Part shown: positions 12,890 through 26,784 of the stretch, in pieces | How positions within the stretch are numbered: position 1 is the stretch's first letter | Layout: the number at the start of each line of letters is the position of its first letter | From: Atrina japonica | Taxonomy: Eukaryota; Mollusca; Bivalvia; Pterioida; Pinnidae | Assembly: GCA_030159075.1 (NCBI GenBank) | Contig: BROG01000946.1 | Coordinates: 1 to 64,000 of the forward strand | Reading direction: 5' to 3' | Length of the DNA: 64,000 nucleotides | Position numbers and translations under genes: made by a program | The notes under the pieces: model-generated | The model's database searches: none | What the model was told of the DNA's origin: nothing | Seen by the model: the letters and a program-made list of their open reading frames with translations, nothing else

Positions 12890-13580
12890 ATAGACTACAT
12901 ATGTGACGTCATAAAAATGGCGTCTGTGGCTTCTAATTCGTCGAAAATGGTCCGCAAGTGTGCAGATGTGCACAATGTTTTTTGCGACGTCATAAAAAGA
13001 TGGCGTCTATGGCAAACCGAGGCTTTTGATTGGTCGAAATGTCAACATTGTTCGATTTTGATGAAATTTGGAATTTTGGGGTATTAAGGTATTGTGATTT
13101 CAATGATATGGGTTTCGTTGACGCATATGGCAAGCCGAGGCTTCTGATTGGTCTAAATTTAAACATTGTCTGATTGTAATGAAATTTAGCATTTATTGGT
13201 ATCAAGGAATTGCGGATTCAATGGTATGGGTTTTGTTGTTGTCTATCGCAAACTGAGGCCTCTGATTGGTCAAAATTTCAACATCGTCAGATTTTAATGA
13301 AATTTGGAATTAATGCGTATCAAGGGACTGCAATTTCAATGATTGGGTTTTCATGCTGTCTTTTGCAAACTGAGGCTTTTGATTTGTCAAAATTTCAACA
13401 CTGTCAGATTTTGATGAAATTTGGAAAAAAATATATGTCAAGGGATTGCAATTTCAATGATATTGGTCTTGTTGCCGTCTGTAGCAAACCGGGGATTCTG
13501 ATTGGTCAAAATGTCAAAATTGTGTGATTTTGATGAAATTTGAAATTTACTGGTATCATCGATTGTGATTTCAGCCTTAT
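12890..13580. repeat. Satellite, about 118-bp unit, about 5.5 copies
   Basis: Units start at about 13015, 13133, 13250, 13368 and 13486 with GAGGCTTCTGATTGGTC, followed by AAAATTTCAACATTGTCAGA and TTTTGATGAAATTTGGAAT. A partial unit lies at 12910. Copies differ from each other by roughly 15%. The frames across it are open by repetition and are not genes. Confidence 0.85.
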
Positions 13581-13584
13581 GGCT

Positions 13585-15420
13585 TTTATTCCTCAAAACC
13601 TGTGAAGAACAATGGCAGATTGGTATGTTAATATATGCTGGTTGATATCAACACAACTTGTTTCACCGTTTGGGGACATCATGTAAAAGTACCCTGTTAC
13701 AATTAGCCCTTGTAAACAAAAGACTTAAAATAACCAACAAAAGCCGACTAAAATAATAAATTGATGTGAAGTCGCTATAAGTCAAAAAACCTTTGACGAT
13801 ATTCCGTTTACTGCTTCTACAGTTAGTGCTCATTCAATAATTTCATTATAATTATACATTTTGGTAGCATCATAAGCAAGTGACGTCAGATATGTCCAAG
13901 TCAGTGAAGTGTGTAAAAACGTTACTTTTGTACATTTTGTTTATGATAGATCTACATCATTTTAAATGCTACAAAAGCTTTATAGGCCCTAGGTCTAACC
14001 AAAAGACAGTCGTTCAGATATAAAATTTAGTCTTCACTCTTGTCCCATATGGATTTCACTGACGGTGTATATCCCATAATATATATTCGGTCAAACAAAG
14101 ACTGTGTAAATTATAATGTCAGGCCCTATGAGTCAAAATGCCCTTCACATCTTCCCGTTTTGTGCATTTCTGTCTGCTAAATATAGAAAGTCCATTCCGA
14201 AATGTTCAATTCTCGGGAAATTTCGAAGAAGTGTTTAGTTATCGTCTCAAAAGCATTATCCGTCATAATGGATTTAATGTTTGATCCTAGCTTAACTGCA
14301 ATTATTGTATTCACAACATTTTAAGAATTATGAAAAAAGCACACGATCATCTTGAGTTTCATTCGGATTTATTCACGTTTTGGTGGATACCAAATTTATG
14401 TTTAGGTGGCCGAAATATATTTACAGACTAGATTTTCCTCTGATTTTCCCTTGGTAACGTGGTAACGTACTGAAACATTACTTAGGTAAGAATCATTCTG
14501 AGCATCTTTTTGAATTTCACATAAAAATTATTTCTTAGCTCAGAATTTGTTTTCTACGTAAGTGTTATTTTAAGTATGTGTACATGGAGTCAGTATTTAC
14601 TGTCGATTTGTGTTATGTCTTCATTTTAAAACATGCATATAACCAATACTAGTTGTTGTGTTTGGTGTATTATTATTATGTTGTCGATGCACTTCATTTT
14701 AACTCAAGCGTAACACAAAAATTTAGGGAAACTATCTTTAACTTTTTGTTATTAATTCAGTTCTGTATAGCAGTATATGAAACGGAAGACCATATATAAA
14801 TAAAGGAACAGACTCTTACAAATGACAGTCATGTTAGTATAGCATTTAATGGATGGTAGAAGAGAATGTCATTAACTCATTTTAGTAAGAAAACATTTAA
14901 TGGATTGCAGAAAAAGAGCTGTATTTTGAAAGATATTCTCATCTGAAAATGACAATTCTTAATATTGATGCAACCGTTATATGTATTGCGATCAACATAA
15001 AGTTGGTACATCCGGGATCTGACAAATCAAATCAATGTCGTTTCTTTAAAAAGAAATTAGGGTGTACAGATTTGGTCTGATTCCATACAACTCTCAAAAT
15101 AATTTTGTACCAAAACTTACCCATTCACCCATGTCATTGTTAACATGTATGCAAACGTAAGGGGATACAATGCAAAACTTTATACAAAGAATTCGTAAAC
15201 ATATTGGGACGCAACGTAGAACAATGTGTAGGCATTTTCACACATAGGGACAAACTCACAAAAACACAAGTAAACATAAGCATATGAAGATGAAACAACT
15301 GTGATCACATATACCCGTTATAAATGCTGGCATGACGAGTCATACAGGATGATTTAAAGTCCAGTTAGGTCGTTGACAGACATACTCGTACAATCAAAGG
15401 GACGCTACTCAGAACATCGT
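13585..15420. other. No gene recognised
   Basis: No supported frame. A block near 14985-15120 (GTACATCCGGGATCTG) resembles 7730-7830, so a dispersed repeat of about 100-150 bp is shared by the two sites. Confidence 0.5.
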
Positions 15421-15421
15421 A

Positions 15422-15424
<3 letters not shown>

Positions 15425-15506
<82 letters not shown>
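15425..15506. repeat. (AT)n microsatellite
   Basis: About 40 AT units with one ATTA interruption. Confidence 0.95.
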
Positions 15507-15508
<2 letters not shown>

Positions 15509-15509
15509 A

Positions 15510-16370
15510 AACATTTGTGAGGTTTTCAATTAGATCTATCTCTCTCTGATTTTTTGCTCTGGTTAACATTTAAAGACTATTTAGGAACAGTTTGACAAAA
15601 TATCAAATAAACAAAGTTTGATATACATATCACATAGATAAGGGACGCGAGTTAGAGTACTGTTAGATAAATAGAAATGGATATAACCGAATACAAGTGT
15701 GAACATGGTTAAATGTTTTGAAGATTGTCGTGAATACGGAAACAAAATACACAAAAAACCGATTAGGTTTTTTATCATTATTGTCAAGAAAGTCATAATA
15801 TCAAAGGTCTTTTCACCACTTACATTAATTCTTTACAAATACATATATATTGTAAAAGTTTAAATATATCACAAAATGTGTATTTATTCCAGGTCATCAA
15901 TATCGAAACTTATCTCACTAATTAGTAAACAAAAAGAACAGATGAATGTGTTTTTTTATTCAAATGAAATCATTAGAAGTTTTCAAGTGTCAACGCTCTA
16001 TTGTTTAGTTGTGATGCACAAGCCAGTGAACTTTCAGTTTGATTACTTCCCTGTATACCTAAGACGTGCACGTTTGTCAGTAGATAGAATTCGCCAACAC
16101 TAAACTGTGATAATGTTTCATTTTGTTCAAGTGTTTCCTTTTTCGTCCCACCATCACTTGTATTGAAATGCATCATCTTAAGATGAAAAGAATTAAATGT
16201 AGACCAATATTATGGATTTATTATCCATCGAAAGTGTGGTTATCACGAGCATGTACACGTTCTTTGATATGCCACCTTCGTTGGAAACTTCTACTACCAA
16301 GCGTTTTGGCTTTAAATGGAAGTATTGTATCACAGAATGTGCACTTGCTTTATTTGCGTTCTAGGGCTCC
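15510..16370. other. No gene recognised
   Basis: Overlapping short frames on both strands at 15581-16401 carry no motif that I recognise. Confidence 0.45.
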
Positions 16371-16374
16371 CTGC

Positions 16375-16445
16375 CTGAATAGGGAGAGCATCGCTTTCTA
16401 AATTTAAACCACGAAATCTCTCGCCTCAGGTCAGCGCAGTCTCAT
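16375..16445 (+). mobile_element. Degraded tRNA-SINE head
   Basis: It shares GAGAGCATCGCTTTCTAAAT and CTCGCCTCAGGTCAGCGCAG with the SINE at 55209. The B box is damaged and the body is missing. Confidence 0.4.
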
Positions 16446-16659
16446 GTATCGACTGAATTCCACGTAGTCTTTTAAAATTATGATATTCTTTGTTTCATAG
16501 TATATTCATAGGATCTTTGTTCTTCTTTGCTTCAATGGTAAATTCACGTGTATGTTATTTTACGGGATTCTTACTTGTTTTCATGGAAATTCATGTATAT
16601 TTTATTTTATGTTTATACTATTTCCTTCCAGTGTCTTATACTCACAGCGTTCTTTTTAG

Positions 16660-16995
16660 TATATACATGTATATAAAAATCCCCGATACCAAAGCGAAAT
16701 CTTCAGGATATCCAGAATACAACATACAAATCTGGTGAATATTTGACATTAGGATGTGTCTTAATCTGACATATTTATTGGAACTCTCGTAGTTTTAGTA
16801 TTCATGGACCTCCACTTAGTTTTATGTATTTGATGACATTTCAAATATTTTTGCATCATAATATTGTATTGATTTAAAAATCACAGGATACCACAGATAT
16901 TAATTTTCATGATGTCATGGAGACAATACACAAATCTGGTGATTTTTGGACAAAAACTAACCTCTGGAGATACAGAGGTGGGTTCAGGTGTGATT
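16660..16995 (-). mobile_element. Two degraded family A retroelement 3' fragments
   Basis: Two antisense pieces of the 3' terminus lie in series. At 16670-16745: CCCCGATACCAAAGCG, ACAAATCTGGTGAA. At 16880-16990: ACAAATCTGGTGATTTTTGG, CCTCTGGAG, AGAGGTGGGTTCAGGTG. They are either two insertions or one copy with an internal duplication. Confidence 0.45.
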
Positions 16996-16999
16996 TAGT

Positions 17000-18115
17000 A
17001 ATTTCATGGTTTCTTTTAAATTGAAATCCTCGTCATCAATTGAATATAATGGGATATCATGTGTATGGGATTCCTCCTTCTTGTAGTGGTTTTTAGTTAC
17101 TGGATTTCTCGCTGTATTTTGTATTGATAGGATTTCTAATTTGTATCTTATATTAATGGGTTCCACATAGTTTTAATATTAATGAGGTACCATGTAGTTT
17201 AATATATGAATGACACTCCACTTACATTTCATGTGATTTTTATGTTATTATTTTGTTAATAAAGTATGGAACATCTGCCTCTCTATTTCATTTATGGATG
17301 ACTGGATGTGTGGGATCCAATTGTGGAATGGGGATAAAAAAAGTGTAACTATGACAAACTCACAAAATAAATATTAACATTAGAATGCCATAGTGTAAAA
17401 TTAAGTTTTCCGAATTAATACTTCTTGTACACATCAATACCACCGTCACGCAGTCCAGTTAGAACTTAAAGTGTGATTTCTGGGTTTGTGTACGTCCATG
17501 AACAGCATGGAGAAATATATTTGGACGCTAAAACAACAGATTTGATATGACTCAAACAAATTAAACAATTTTTACTCTGAAGAGGGGAACCCAGGAGAAA
17601 CAAACTATATACTCTAAGTGGGTTCGGCTCATTTTAAACTCAGTGACAGGATGTCACCTAAGAGGCCGCAGTTGCTATATTCTAATTAGAGATTTTTATA
17701 CATTTGTTTGTCATACATAAACTGAACAGGAAACTGGCATAACATACGGCTGTTGTCATGATCTTCTGTATAAAATATTATGTAAATACAAAAGTATGAG
17801 AACATACATCGTCGAAAAATTTTCATAATTGCTGTATTTATGTTTTGGTCTCTGAAGCAACAATATATCAAGAAAAAAGAAGTGAATGTAGCGGAGTAAT
17901 AATAAGTTTCTATCCTGTGCTTAAACTTGAAAAAGAAGGATGAAGCTGGCGGTATATTTTCTTTTTTCTGTAAGTATTCTTTTCCAAAGTTAAAAAATCA
18001 TTTTTATTTGAAATTGATGTGTTCATTCTTGTTTTTCGTATAAATTCTTATATAAAATTTTATCTTGATTGAGAAATAGAGGTAAAACAATATCGTGAAA
18101 AATATATGTGTTTTC
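17000..18115. other. No gene recognised
   Basis: No supported frame or repeat apart from weak likeness of the first part to retroelement flanks. Confidence 0.5.
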
Positions 18116-18117
18116 TG

Positions 18118-18151
18118 TTAAATTGAAGGGGCATTAACTGTGTCTGTGTGC

Positions 18152-18184
<33 letters not shown>

Positions 18185-18287
18185 ATTTCCTTATTTACTG
18201 CTTAGATTTCTAAATAATTATAACAAAGTAGAGATATACATAGGCACAACAATTCTTAACTTCCCATACATTTTGTGAAAATTGATT
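18118..18287. mobile_element. Palindromic MITE, left arm only
   Basis: It begins AAGGGGCATTAACTGTGTCT, passes through a poly-T run and CATAGGCACAACAATTCTTA, and stops exactly where a Penelope-like copy begins. The Penelope copy either inserted into the MITE or replaced its right arm. Confidence 0.55.
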
Positions 18288-20960
18288 GATATAGTTTTTA
18301 TTTGTAAGGCACATTACTATAATTGTTTATTAGAAGAATTTAGGTTTAATACGAATTCTGGAAATCCAACATACACACGTAGCTCACTTTCAAAGGACGA
18401 GATCCTTCAAAATCACGTGTCCGTATTACGCTCATTTGATATTCCTACAATGGATACCGATTTCGGGCTACCACATTTATACTGGATACCTAAACTTCAT
18501 AAAACCCCATATAAACAAAGATACATAGCAGGATCCAGCAAATGTTCTACCAAACCTTTATCTTGACTCCTTACCAAGATATTGACAGCCATTAAGGAGA
18601 AACTTCAACAATACTGTTGTCACAATGTTCGTTATTCTGGACAGCCCTTTGTGAACATTTAGAAAAAACAAATTAGGTTAGACAAGTAACAAATATTTAT
18701 TTACAAATATACATAAATCAAACAATTATAATGCATTCTCCTAGACACTCACTTTCAATCCAACAAATAACATAAACACTGTAACAAAACTTTGTTTTAA
18801 AAGTTTAAAGTTTGATTGTTCCACAAAGTAGTTACAACAAAATTACTGAATATCACACGGTTTTGTAATAGTCGTTTTGGCGATTTCCAGCTTCCATATA
18901 CATGTATTTGAAAAGTCACGCACAATAAAAATTCTGGATTCATACGACGACATAAACACTGACATCAAAACATGTATCGTACACATCACAACTTGTAGAT
19001 ATTGTCATCTCTGTATCAAGTTTACAGGTAATGCATATGTCACCGGTCACCTGTGAAATAATATGAAAACGACCTGAATGTTCTCTCAAAACTGATATGA
19101 GTTATATTGACGCACATTCCGGCGAGCGTAACAAATTACATATTAAGTACTAAAACCCGTAATTCAAAAAACTGCGCCATTACAGAAATATAACAACTCA
19201 AAAACAATTTTCAAATAAAATAAAATTCAACTTACTGCAATTCCACATAAACGTATCACACAGCTAAACGTTTCACAAATGCACACAGCTTTTTTTTAGT
19301 TTTGTCAAATCATACACTTCAGCTCTTTGGAATTTTCGCACACAGCAAAATTGTCTTTTCTTTCCTATACATCTTTTAAATTGCACACCAGCACATCCTT
19401 ACGACACCCAATCTCATCCTTAACTACTCGTTTTATTTCAAATACACACACACATACCGAAACAAAAACGCAAAGCACGAGGAATAACAGTGACCACTCA
19501 AGCAACAAAAACATTACATAAAACCGGTCAATAACAATACAAGTACTCCCGTAATACATGAAAGTTTCCGAACTTAAACTACACACGAATTATATGGTAA
19601 AAGAACAATCTTCCGAAAGAATGATTTACTACGTAAGTATGGAGGACTACATTAGCAATAACAAATAACTGAAGTTAAAAATACGAAGGACCGTGATGTC
19701 AATAAATTTGCCCAAAATCTTGACAACTGTACAGTTGCTTATTCCAGAAGCGGTGTAAATCAGATGCGGATACTTAAAAATTCTAAACAGCTTTTAGAAA
19801 ATTTGAAGGCACACAATTTTTCTCGAATTCGCAGTATCAAAACTTATGACTTCTCTACTCTTTACACTACTATTCATCATAAAAAATTAAAAGAAAGACT
19901 TTTCAGCATCATAGACAACTGCTTTTTCACTAAAGGTGGTACCCGAAAATTTAAATATCTAGTGATTGGCTATCAGGATACTTATTTCGTCAAACACCAC
20001 TCTGATTCTACACATAAATATACTGAAGTTGATATTAAAAAAATGCTGGAATTTCTAATAGACAATATATTTGTAATGTTCGGAGACGTGGTCTTCCAAC
20101 AAACTGTCGGCATTCCTATGGGAACCATTTGTGCTCCTTTATTGGCCGACCTCTTCCTTTATTCATACGAAGCAGACTTCATTCAGAAACTGCTGAATCA
20201 AAAGAAGAAAAAGTTAGCGGTGTCCCTTAATTTTGACATTTAGATATATCGACGACGTTTTGTCAATTAATAATGACAATTTTCATACATATGTCAATGC
20301 GATATATCCCAGCGAACTAGAAATTAAAGATACAACAGAATCAAGCACACGCGCTTCATACTTAGACATTTTACTTAATATAAACACAGACGGGAAATTA
20401 GCAACTAAGCTATACGATAAATGCAACGATTTCGGCTTTCCCATCGTAAATTTTCCACATTTAAGTAGTAATATCCTTCAGTCACCCGCATATGGAATTT
20501 ATATTTCACAAATGATCCGATATGTCAGGGCGTATACAACATATGAAGATTTCATATACAGAGGTAAACTACTTGCTGACAAATTATTGACACAGGGATA
20601 TCGAAAACCGCGTTTAATGTCGACGTTCCGCAAATTCTATGTTCGGTATAATAGTCTTGTTTGCGACTACTCTGTTTCACTAAGTGAAATGTTGAGTTGC
20701 CTTTTCGTTGGCGGTTGTTGAGACGTCTGTATCAATTCTGACGAGGATACACTCCTCACGTGTTTCATTCGACTTGACTATGGACTCACGGCGGGTGTGA
20801 CCGGTCGACAGGGGATGCTTACTCCTCCATGGCACCTGATCCCACCTCTTGGTTTCCAGAGGTCCGTGTTTTTCCATTTTTACCGGATTTGTATCTATGT
20901 CCTGGACATTCTATTGATTTACACTTTGGTACCTGAAAGTTTTATATTGAGAAACCCAGG
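18288..20960 (+). mobile_element. Family A Penelope-like retroelement, interrupted by a 1.1-kb insertion
   Basis: The 5'-truncated copy starts at FICKAHYYNCLLEE and reads NHVSVLRSFD and LYWIPKLHKTPYKQRYIAGS, up to 18617. It resumes at 19726 with TVAYSRSGVNQMR. FSTLYTTIHHKKL, GIPMGTICAPLLADLFLYSY and RYIDDVLSINND follow, and the stop is at 20719-20721. One frameshift separates the two long downstream frames near 20240. This is the best preserved RT core in the window. The 3' UTR runs to about 20935. A palindromic MITE arm directly abuts the 5' truncation. Confidence 0.78.
18618..19725. mobile_element. Probable solo LTR nested in a Penelope-like element
   Basis: The 1108-bp insert interrupts the RT frame. 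It begins TGTCACAATG and ends ATCTTGACA, so it has TGT...ACA termini. It is flanked by the 5-bp direct repeat ACTGT (18613-18617 and 19726-19730). Uninterrupted copies elsewhere have a single such site. A TG...CA sequence with 5-bp target duplication is the classic solo-LTR signature. No gag/pol sequence is present and the orientation is undetermined. The alternative is a DNA transposon with a very short TGTCA inverted repeat. Confidence 0.65.
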
Positions 20961-22372
20961 TTTGACACTTTTTCAATTGCAATTGACTAACGCAACTTTT
21001 CTATTTCTATATGAATAACACCCTGGTCCCGACCAGTATTTTCACAAAATATATAGACATATCAGAATTTTTATGCCTCTGTATAGCTCTTATCTGTTTC
21101 TGTACATCAAGTTCAAGTAGTAAAAGTAGAAACAAATCGAAATAACATTTGGTGTTAACACAAATAATGTCCCTTTAAATATATCAAGTACAGTTTAATT
21201 GAGTATTGGTATATTAAATAGTCTTTCAATTCATATGATGGTTTTCAAAGCTGTCTCCTTTTGTTGTATACGTTTCCATTTCCAGCACATGCCAATGACA
21301 TTAAGAGTGTTAATCGTCTCCGTACGGGAAACGTCCTTGTCAACTTTACTAATTCAATGAAAAAAAATAGACATTGGCCAACATAATTTTTGTAATTCAA
21401 TTTAGGACCATTCAATTAATGTGACATAAAGTGGGATTTCAATATAGCAGGGTTCAATAAAAGTTGGTTCTTTTATTCTATATACTGTATACCTGAAAAT
21501 TTTTGCTCCTTGTTATTTTCGCCCTTGGGCAACATAAAACATATTCGCCCCGTTTTAATATCGCCCTTTCACTGTTTATAAATGTGTCTTTTTGTCATAT
21601 TTGTTTCTTGTATTTATTCTTATATAAAATTTTATCTTGATTAAAAAATAGAGTTAAAACAATATCGTGAAAATATGTGTGTTTTCTGTTAAATTAAAGG
21701 GGCATTAGCTGTGTCTGTTTTGTTTTTTATTTTAATATTTCCTTATTTACTGCTTAGATTTTTAAATAATTATAACAAATTAGAGATATACATAGGCACA
21801 ACAATTCTTAAATTCCCATATATTTTGTAAAAATTGATTGAGAAACCCTGGTTTGACACTTTTTCAACTGCAGTTGACAAACTCAACCTTACTATTTCTA
21901 TATGAATAACATGCTGGTCCCAATCCCGAAATTTTTGCTCCTTATTTTTTTAGACCTTGGGCAACATAAAACATATTCGCCCCGTTTTAATTTCGCTCTT
22001 TCACTGTTTATAAATATCTATTTGTTTCTGTACATCAAGTTCAAGTAGTAAAAGTAGAAAAAAATCGAAATAACATTTGAAGTAAACACAAATAATGCCC
22101 CTTTAAGTATATCAAGTACAGTTTAATTGAGTATTGGTATATTAAATAGTCTTTCAATTCATCTGATGGTTTTCAAAGCAGTCTCCTTTTGTTGTATACG
22201 TTTCCATTCACATCACATGCCAATGACAGTAAAAGAGTTTATCGTCTCCGTACGGGAAACGTCCGTGTCAATGTTACTTATTCAATGAAAAAAATAGGCC
22301 TCAACCAACATTGTTATTGTAAATCAATTTAGGACCATTCAATTAATTTGACATAAAGTGGGATTTCAATAT

Positions 22373-22375
<3 letters not shown>
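20945..22375. repeat. Imperfect tandem duplication, unit about 0.9 kb
   Basis: Segments 20945-21450 and 21838-22375 run parallel. Both go from TGAGAAACCC-GGTTTGACAC through the MITE arm to GTATTGGTATATTAAATAGT, CTCCGTACGGGAAACGTCC and GTGGGATTTCAATATA. Similarity looks about 90%. The second copy ends in an (AT)n(GT)n array. Confidence 0.65.
21695..22108. mobile_element. Palindromic MITE copy with internal insertion
   Basis: The left end is TTAAAGGGGCATTAGCTGTG and the right end CACAAATAATGCCCCTTTAA. An internal stretch with GACCTTGGGCAACATAAAAC and ATTCGCCCCGTTTTAAT replaces part of the right arm. The same stretch occurs alone at 21520-21590. Confidence 0.6.
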
Positions 22376-22570
<195 letters not shown>

Positions 22571-22574
22571 AAAG

Positions 22575-24000
22575 TAATAGCTGATACTTAATTCGCCGTT
22601 GATTAATGCACATATTTATCTTATGGACGTTTTTTTTAATTTCAACAAACCAAAATTATATACATTGTCCTTAATTTTACACACATATTTTGATACTGCT
22701 GACCAATTTGATTTTGAGAAAATTTTTCATTACAAAAGAAATTACCATTGATCCCATTGAACTTAAAAGTCTTCTACAAATGGCTGCTTTGTAAATACTT
22801 CTGTTCGGTACTTGTCAAAGACAAAGATAGCTCGAGAGTCAATCACAATGATAAAAGAACAGACTCAAGATAAACGTTTTATTTTTCTATTGACCATTTC
22901 GCTCACGGGTTTTGTAATAAAGTGAAAGAAGAAAAATTGTTATCATGATGTCAGAATTATTCAAATGTGTTGTCCCAGGAATTTCCTTGGTCTATTTTGT
23001 GTGTACGACAGCACCTTAATAATTACTCCCGTTAGGCACGGATAGAATGTATATTGTAGTGGCTGTAAAAGTTTGAAAATATGAGTTATACTCCGCATGT
23101 CAGTCACAAAGTTTAAATTTACTCTCTCACGGTGTGTCTTGTGTCATCTAATACTACTCTATATCTTTTAATTTTCGCCCTGCTTATTTTTGCTCTTTAA
23201 CGACAAATAAAAACATATTGGCCCTGTCTTAAATTCGCCCTTAATCACCATAGTGACGTGGATATCATGGATGTCAATACTTATATTATTTAGCGTGAAA
23301 TTTTCTCATTTGTTTTAAATTCGCCTTCTATTGTCAGTGCGGAAATGGCAAAAAATTTCAACGGGAACGAAAATTTCAAGGCATTCAGAATTATTTTCGT
23401 ATTATCTTACGTGTAAATTATATGAAGTATAGTATATAAGAACAGTTCATCCGCGTCTTATATGAGAAGATAAGAAAGAGTTGTGAAGCAGATTTAGTAT
23501 AACTGAGATTTACATACTAACGATGCATACTTTATAATGATCTTCATGGAAAATGAAAAAGACAGGAAATCCCTCTTAACAATAAGATAAGTGACTTTTC
23601 TCAACTAGGAAGACAGAAACGACTTCGTGGTAAAAATAATATGCACCCATACTTCCTGGTTTGAGTCGATTGTTTCCAGCCTTTAGAATACAAAGGGCTG
23701 ATATTTCAAATAGCTTCAGTTTACAATACCCTTGGAATATAGGTTTTTAAAGTGAAATATCTATATAAAACTATAGGGACATAAGCTGTGTGTGTGTTTT
23801 ATTTTAAATATTTCCTTATTTAGTTTAAACTTTATTTGTGAACAGAACTCATATACACACATTGCTCACAATTTACAGTCCAAAGGATTTGGAAAACAAG
23901 CACATCTAAGTACTTATATATCATCCATTTCCTTTGATACACATCAATATTAATTAAATAGGTAACCTTGGTTGTTGATTAGCAACAGCAAATAAAGTAA
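22575..24000. other. Unannotated repeat-like DNA
   Basis: It includes a block rich in ATTTTCGCCCT-like motifs (23160-23400), which also occurs at 21490-21590 and 21945-22010 and so belongs to a dispersed element. A MITE fragment lies at 23770-23830. No gene was recognised. Confidence 0.5.
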
Positions 24001-25105
24001 TATATATATATATATATATATATATCTATATATTGTGTTAAGTTGGTCATTTTCTGTGATCATGTCACTGAAGAAACATCGATGTTTTCACGTACTTGTT
24101 GTTATTTTAATTAGTTGATGAGAAAAAGTAAAAGCAGCGATTTATAAAGCCTCTGCTGGTAAAATATAGACCTAACATACATGTTTGTATGTATGAAAAA
24201 ACACAATTTCACTTCACATCAAATTGCATGACTGAAATCACTAGATCCTTATGTAACCTACTTCATGTCATTAATTTTACACCTACAGATGTTCTCCCGT
24301 TAATAGGAAATGGAAAAGCACGTAATTGCTACCTCAGTGACATTATCTTTAGTCCTAAACGTCACTGTGATTTGACACTTTGGTCTGTTGCAAACTCCTT
24401 CGAGTCTTGACCTAGATTTCCATAGCATGAGGCCCGATATGGGGCGCCTGGACCACATTGCTTTAATCATAATCAAATTCCTTGTTAAGGCTATTATTTT
24501 TTCTAGCTGTCAATGTCTTACTTGACATATCAATTTTAAACAATTTACACAGGTGAAAAAATTTAATTTTACATGACTTGGTAGTGTCATTATTGTGAAA
24601 TAATTTTTACATGTCCTACCGTATCTCACCCCCGATGTTTGCCAACTTGTGGACAGTCGGTAACAAATGCTTCGCTTGTGTTTACCCATAGGACTAAAAA
24701 AAACTTGAAAACAAAATAAAGAGTGAAACTGATATTGTATATCGGTAAGAAATATTTATTTATTTGAAATGTTATTGAAGTTGTAGTTTTAATGATTGAA
24801 TCTTCTTTACGGACGCTTGTTACGACACTTGCGACTGTCAATGTTGAAGCAGCCTATTGATATGTCGGCTGTTTTGGAAGGTCTCATATTTATTTCAGAT
24901 CCCCTACAAAGGTTAACCAATTGAGTTATTTAAAACAATAAAAAGAATGACTGGTTTTCTGATGCTATTTCAATACTTATAAGATATTTTGTGAAATTTT
25001 TATCAGTTAATTTACAGAATGTACGTTACGATTTTTACCTTGGTAAAAATATTGGGGATCATGACATTTGTCCGTGCGAGCGAAAAATCCGGATAATCGG
25101 CGTTG

Positions 25106-25543
<438 letters not shown>

Positions 25544-25554
25544 GGGGGGGGGTT

Positions 25555-26780
25555 TATGGCCCATCTAAGTTTCCCAATGATCTGCACCTTTGACTTTGAA
25601 AACATTGGACTCGACAACACCATTCGTTCATGTTTGTAAACTCTGTTTTAAGTTGTGACTTTTAATAACATCAAATTAAAGTATTACAGAGTGGGGTTTT
25701 CCTCCGATTTAATCTCGTCTGTAATGAATATATTACACTTGTGACAAACAGGAAGTTGATATTCCCAAAATCAACCTATAACATGTATGTTGATAATTTA
25801 GAGGGCTTAATTGCTAAATCACCGAAGTAACGCTGCCTTCAAGTCTCGTTTTCTGTAAAGTTTCAACCTTGAGATGATATTTTCTTAAGTCTGATTATTG
25901 GTAAATTACAGGCGTGTAGTCTTCTGGTGAATTGGAATGTACTCATTAAATCGGAACTAGACCTACTGACCTCGGAAATGACAAAATCATCGGTGTTTTA
26001 GTAAATGGAATTTTTAGCACCTAAAACACTTCAGTAGCTGAAAAAGTTGCATATTATTCACATTGGTATATATAATAACTTTTTATCATCAAACGAGCGA
26101 TAATGATTCAAATGGGATACGGGTGGTCTTTTGTCAAGAGGGCATGCTAGGTACTTTCAACTGGAATTTTGAAATTTGAGTAGTGTTTTACGCTGCATAC
26201 GACAATATCTTCAGTTGGCCATCTGACGTGAGAGACTTTATGGCTCAAAGACACGGAAAATTCAACTATCGACTGAAGCTGCTGGTTACCCGAATATCTA
26301 TAACCCATGAAGATAACGAAAGAAAATACATTGTGTAAGAAAATACATTGTGTATGATATGATTGTTGGTTTTATAAACACGAACTATGAGTGATGAATA
26401 AATGGTTTAATACATGCTAAATGTATGTAACCTCCCCTTAGACTATTGAAATAAACTCTTCTAAGTGTGATACAATTATGTTCAAAAACAGAGGGTATTT
26501 TTTTTTAATTAACATTGGGATTTCGATATCGAAAACGACTGAAGGGGCTATAGAAGACTTGGTCTTTAAAATACACGATTCGGTTATTTATTTGCTTAAT
26601 AATAAATTATCTTTAATCGGTCAACGTGAAACGTTTATCGAAGAGGATATAATGAAAAAAACACAGACTATAGTTGGCCGCGCGGAAAGTAAACTGCATT
26701 GTACTTACATTGGAATTCCAGTTCTGATATATTCGCCTGAGACCCAACAAAATAATAGCCTCTCGCTGTCCATTTTCATT
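25555..26780. other. No gene recognised; one unexplained frame
   Basis: A 129-codon frame begins at 26478 and runs into a retroelement 3' end at 26785. Its upstream residues (TTEGAIEDLVFKIHD, LIGQRETFIEEDIMKKTQT) look protein-like, but I cannot assign them. Confidence 0.4.
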
Positions 26781-26784
26781 CTGT

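Noticed and set aside
12728..13527. Frames of 119 and 105 codons
   Set aside because: They lie in the 118-bp satellite, and repeated residues follow the unit.
24080..24112. Hammerhead-like CACTGAAGAAACATCGATG followed by TTTTCACGTAC on the plus strand after an (AT)n tract
   Set aside because: The CTGATGA core is changed to CTGAAGA and GAAAC is absent, so it is too decayed to call.
24189..24410. 73-codon plus-strand frame
   Set aside because: Mixed composition without any motif or splice context that I could support.
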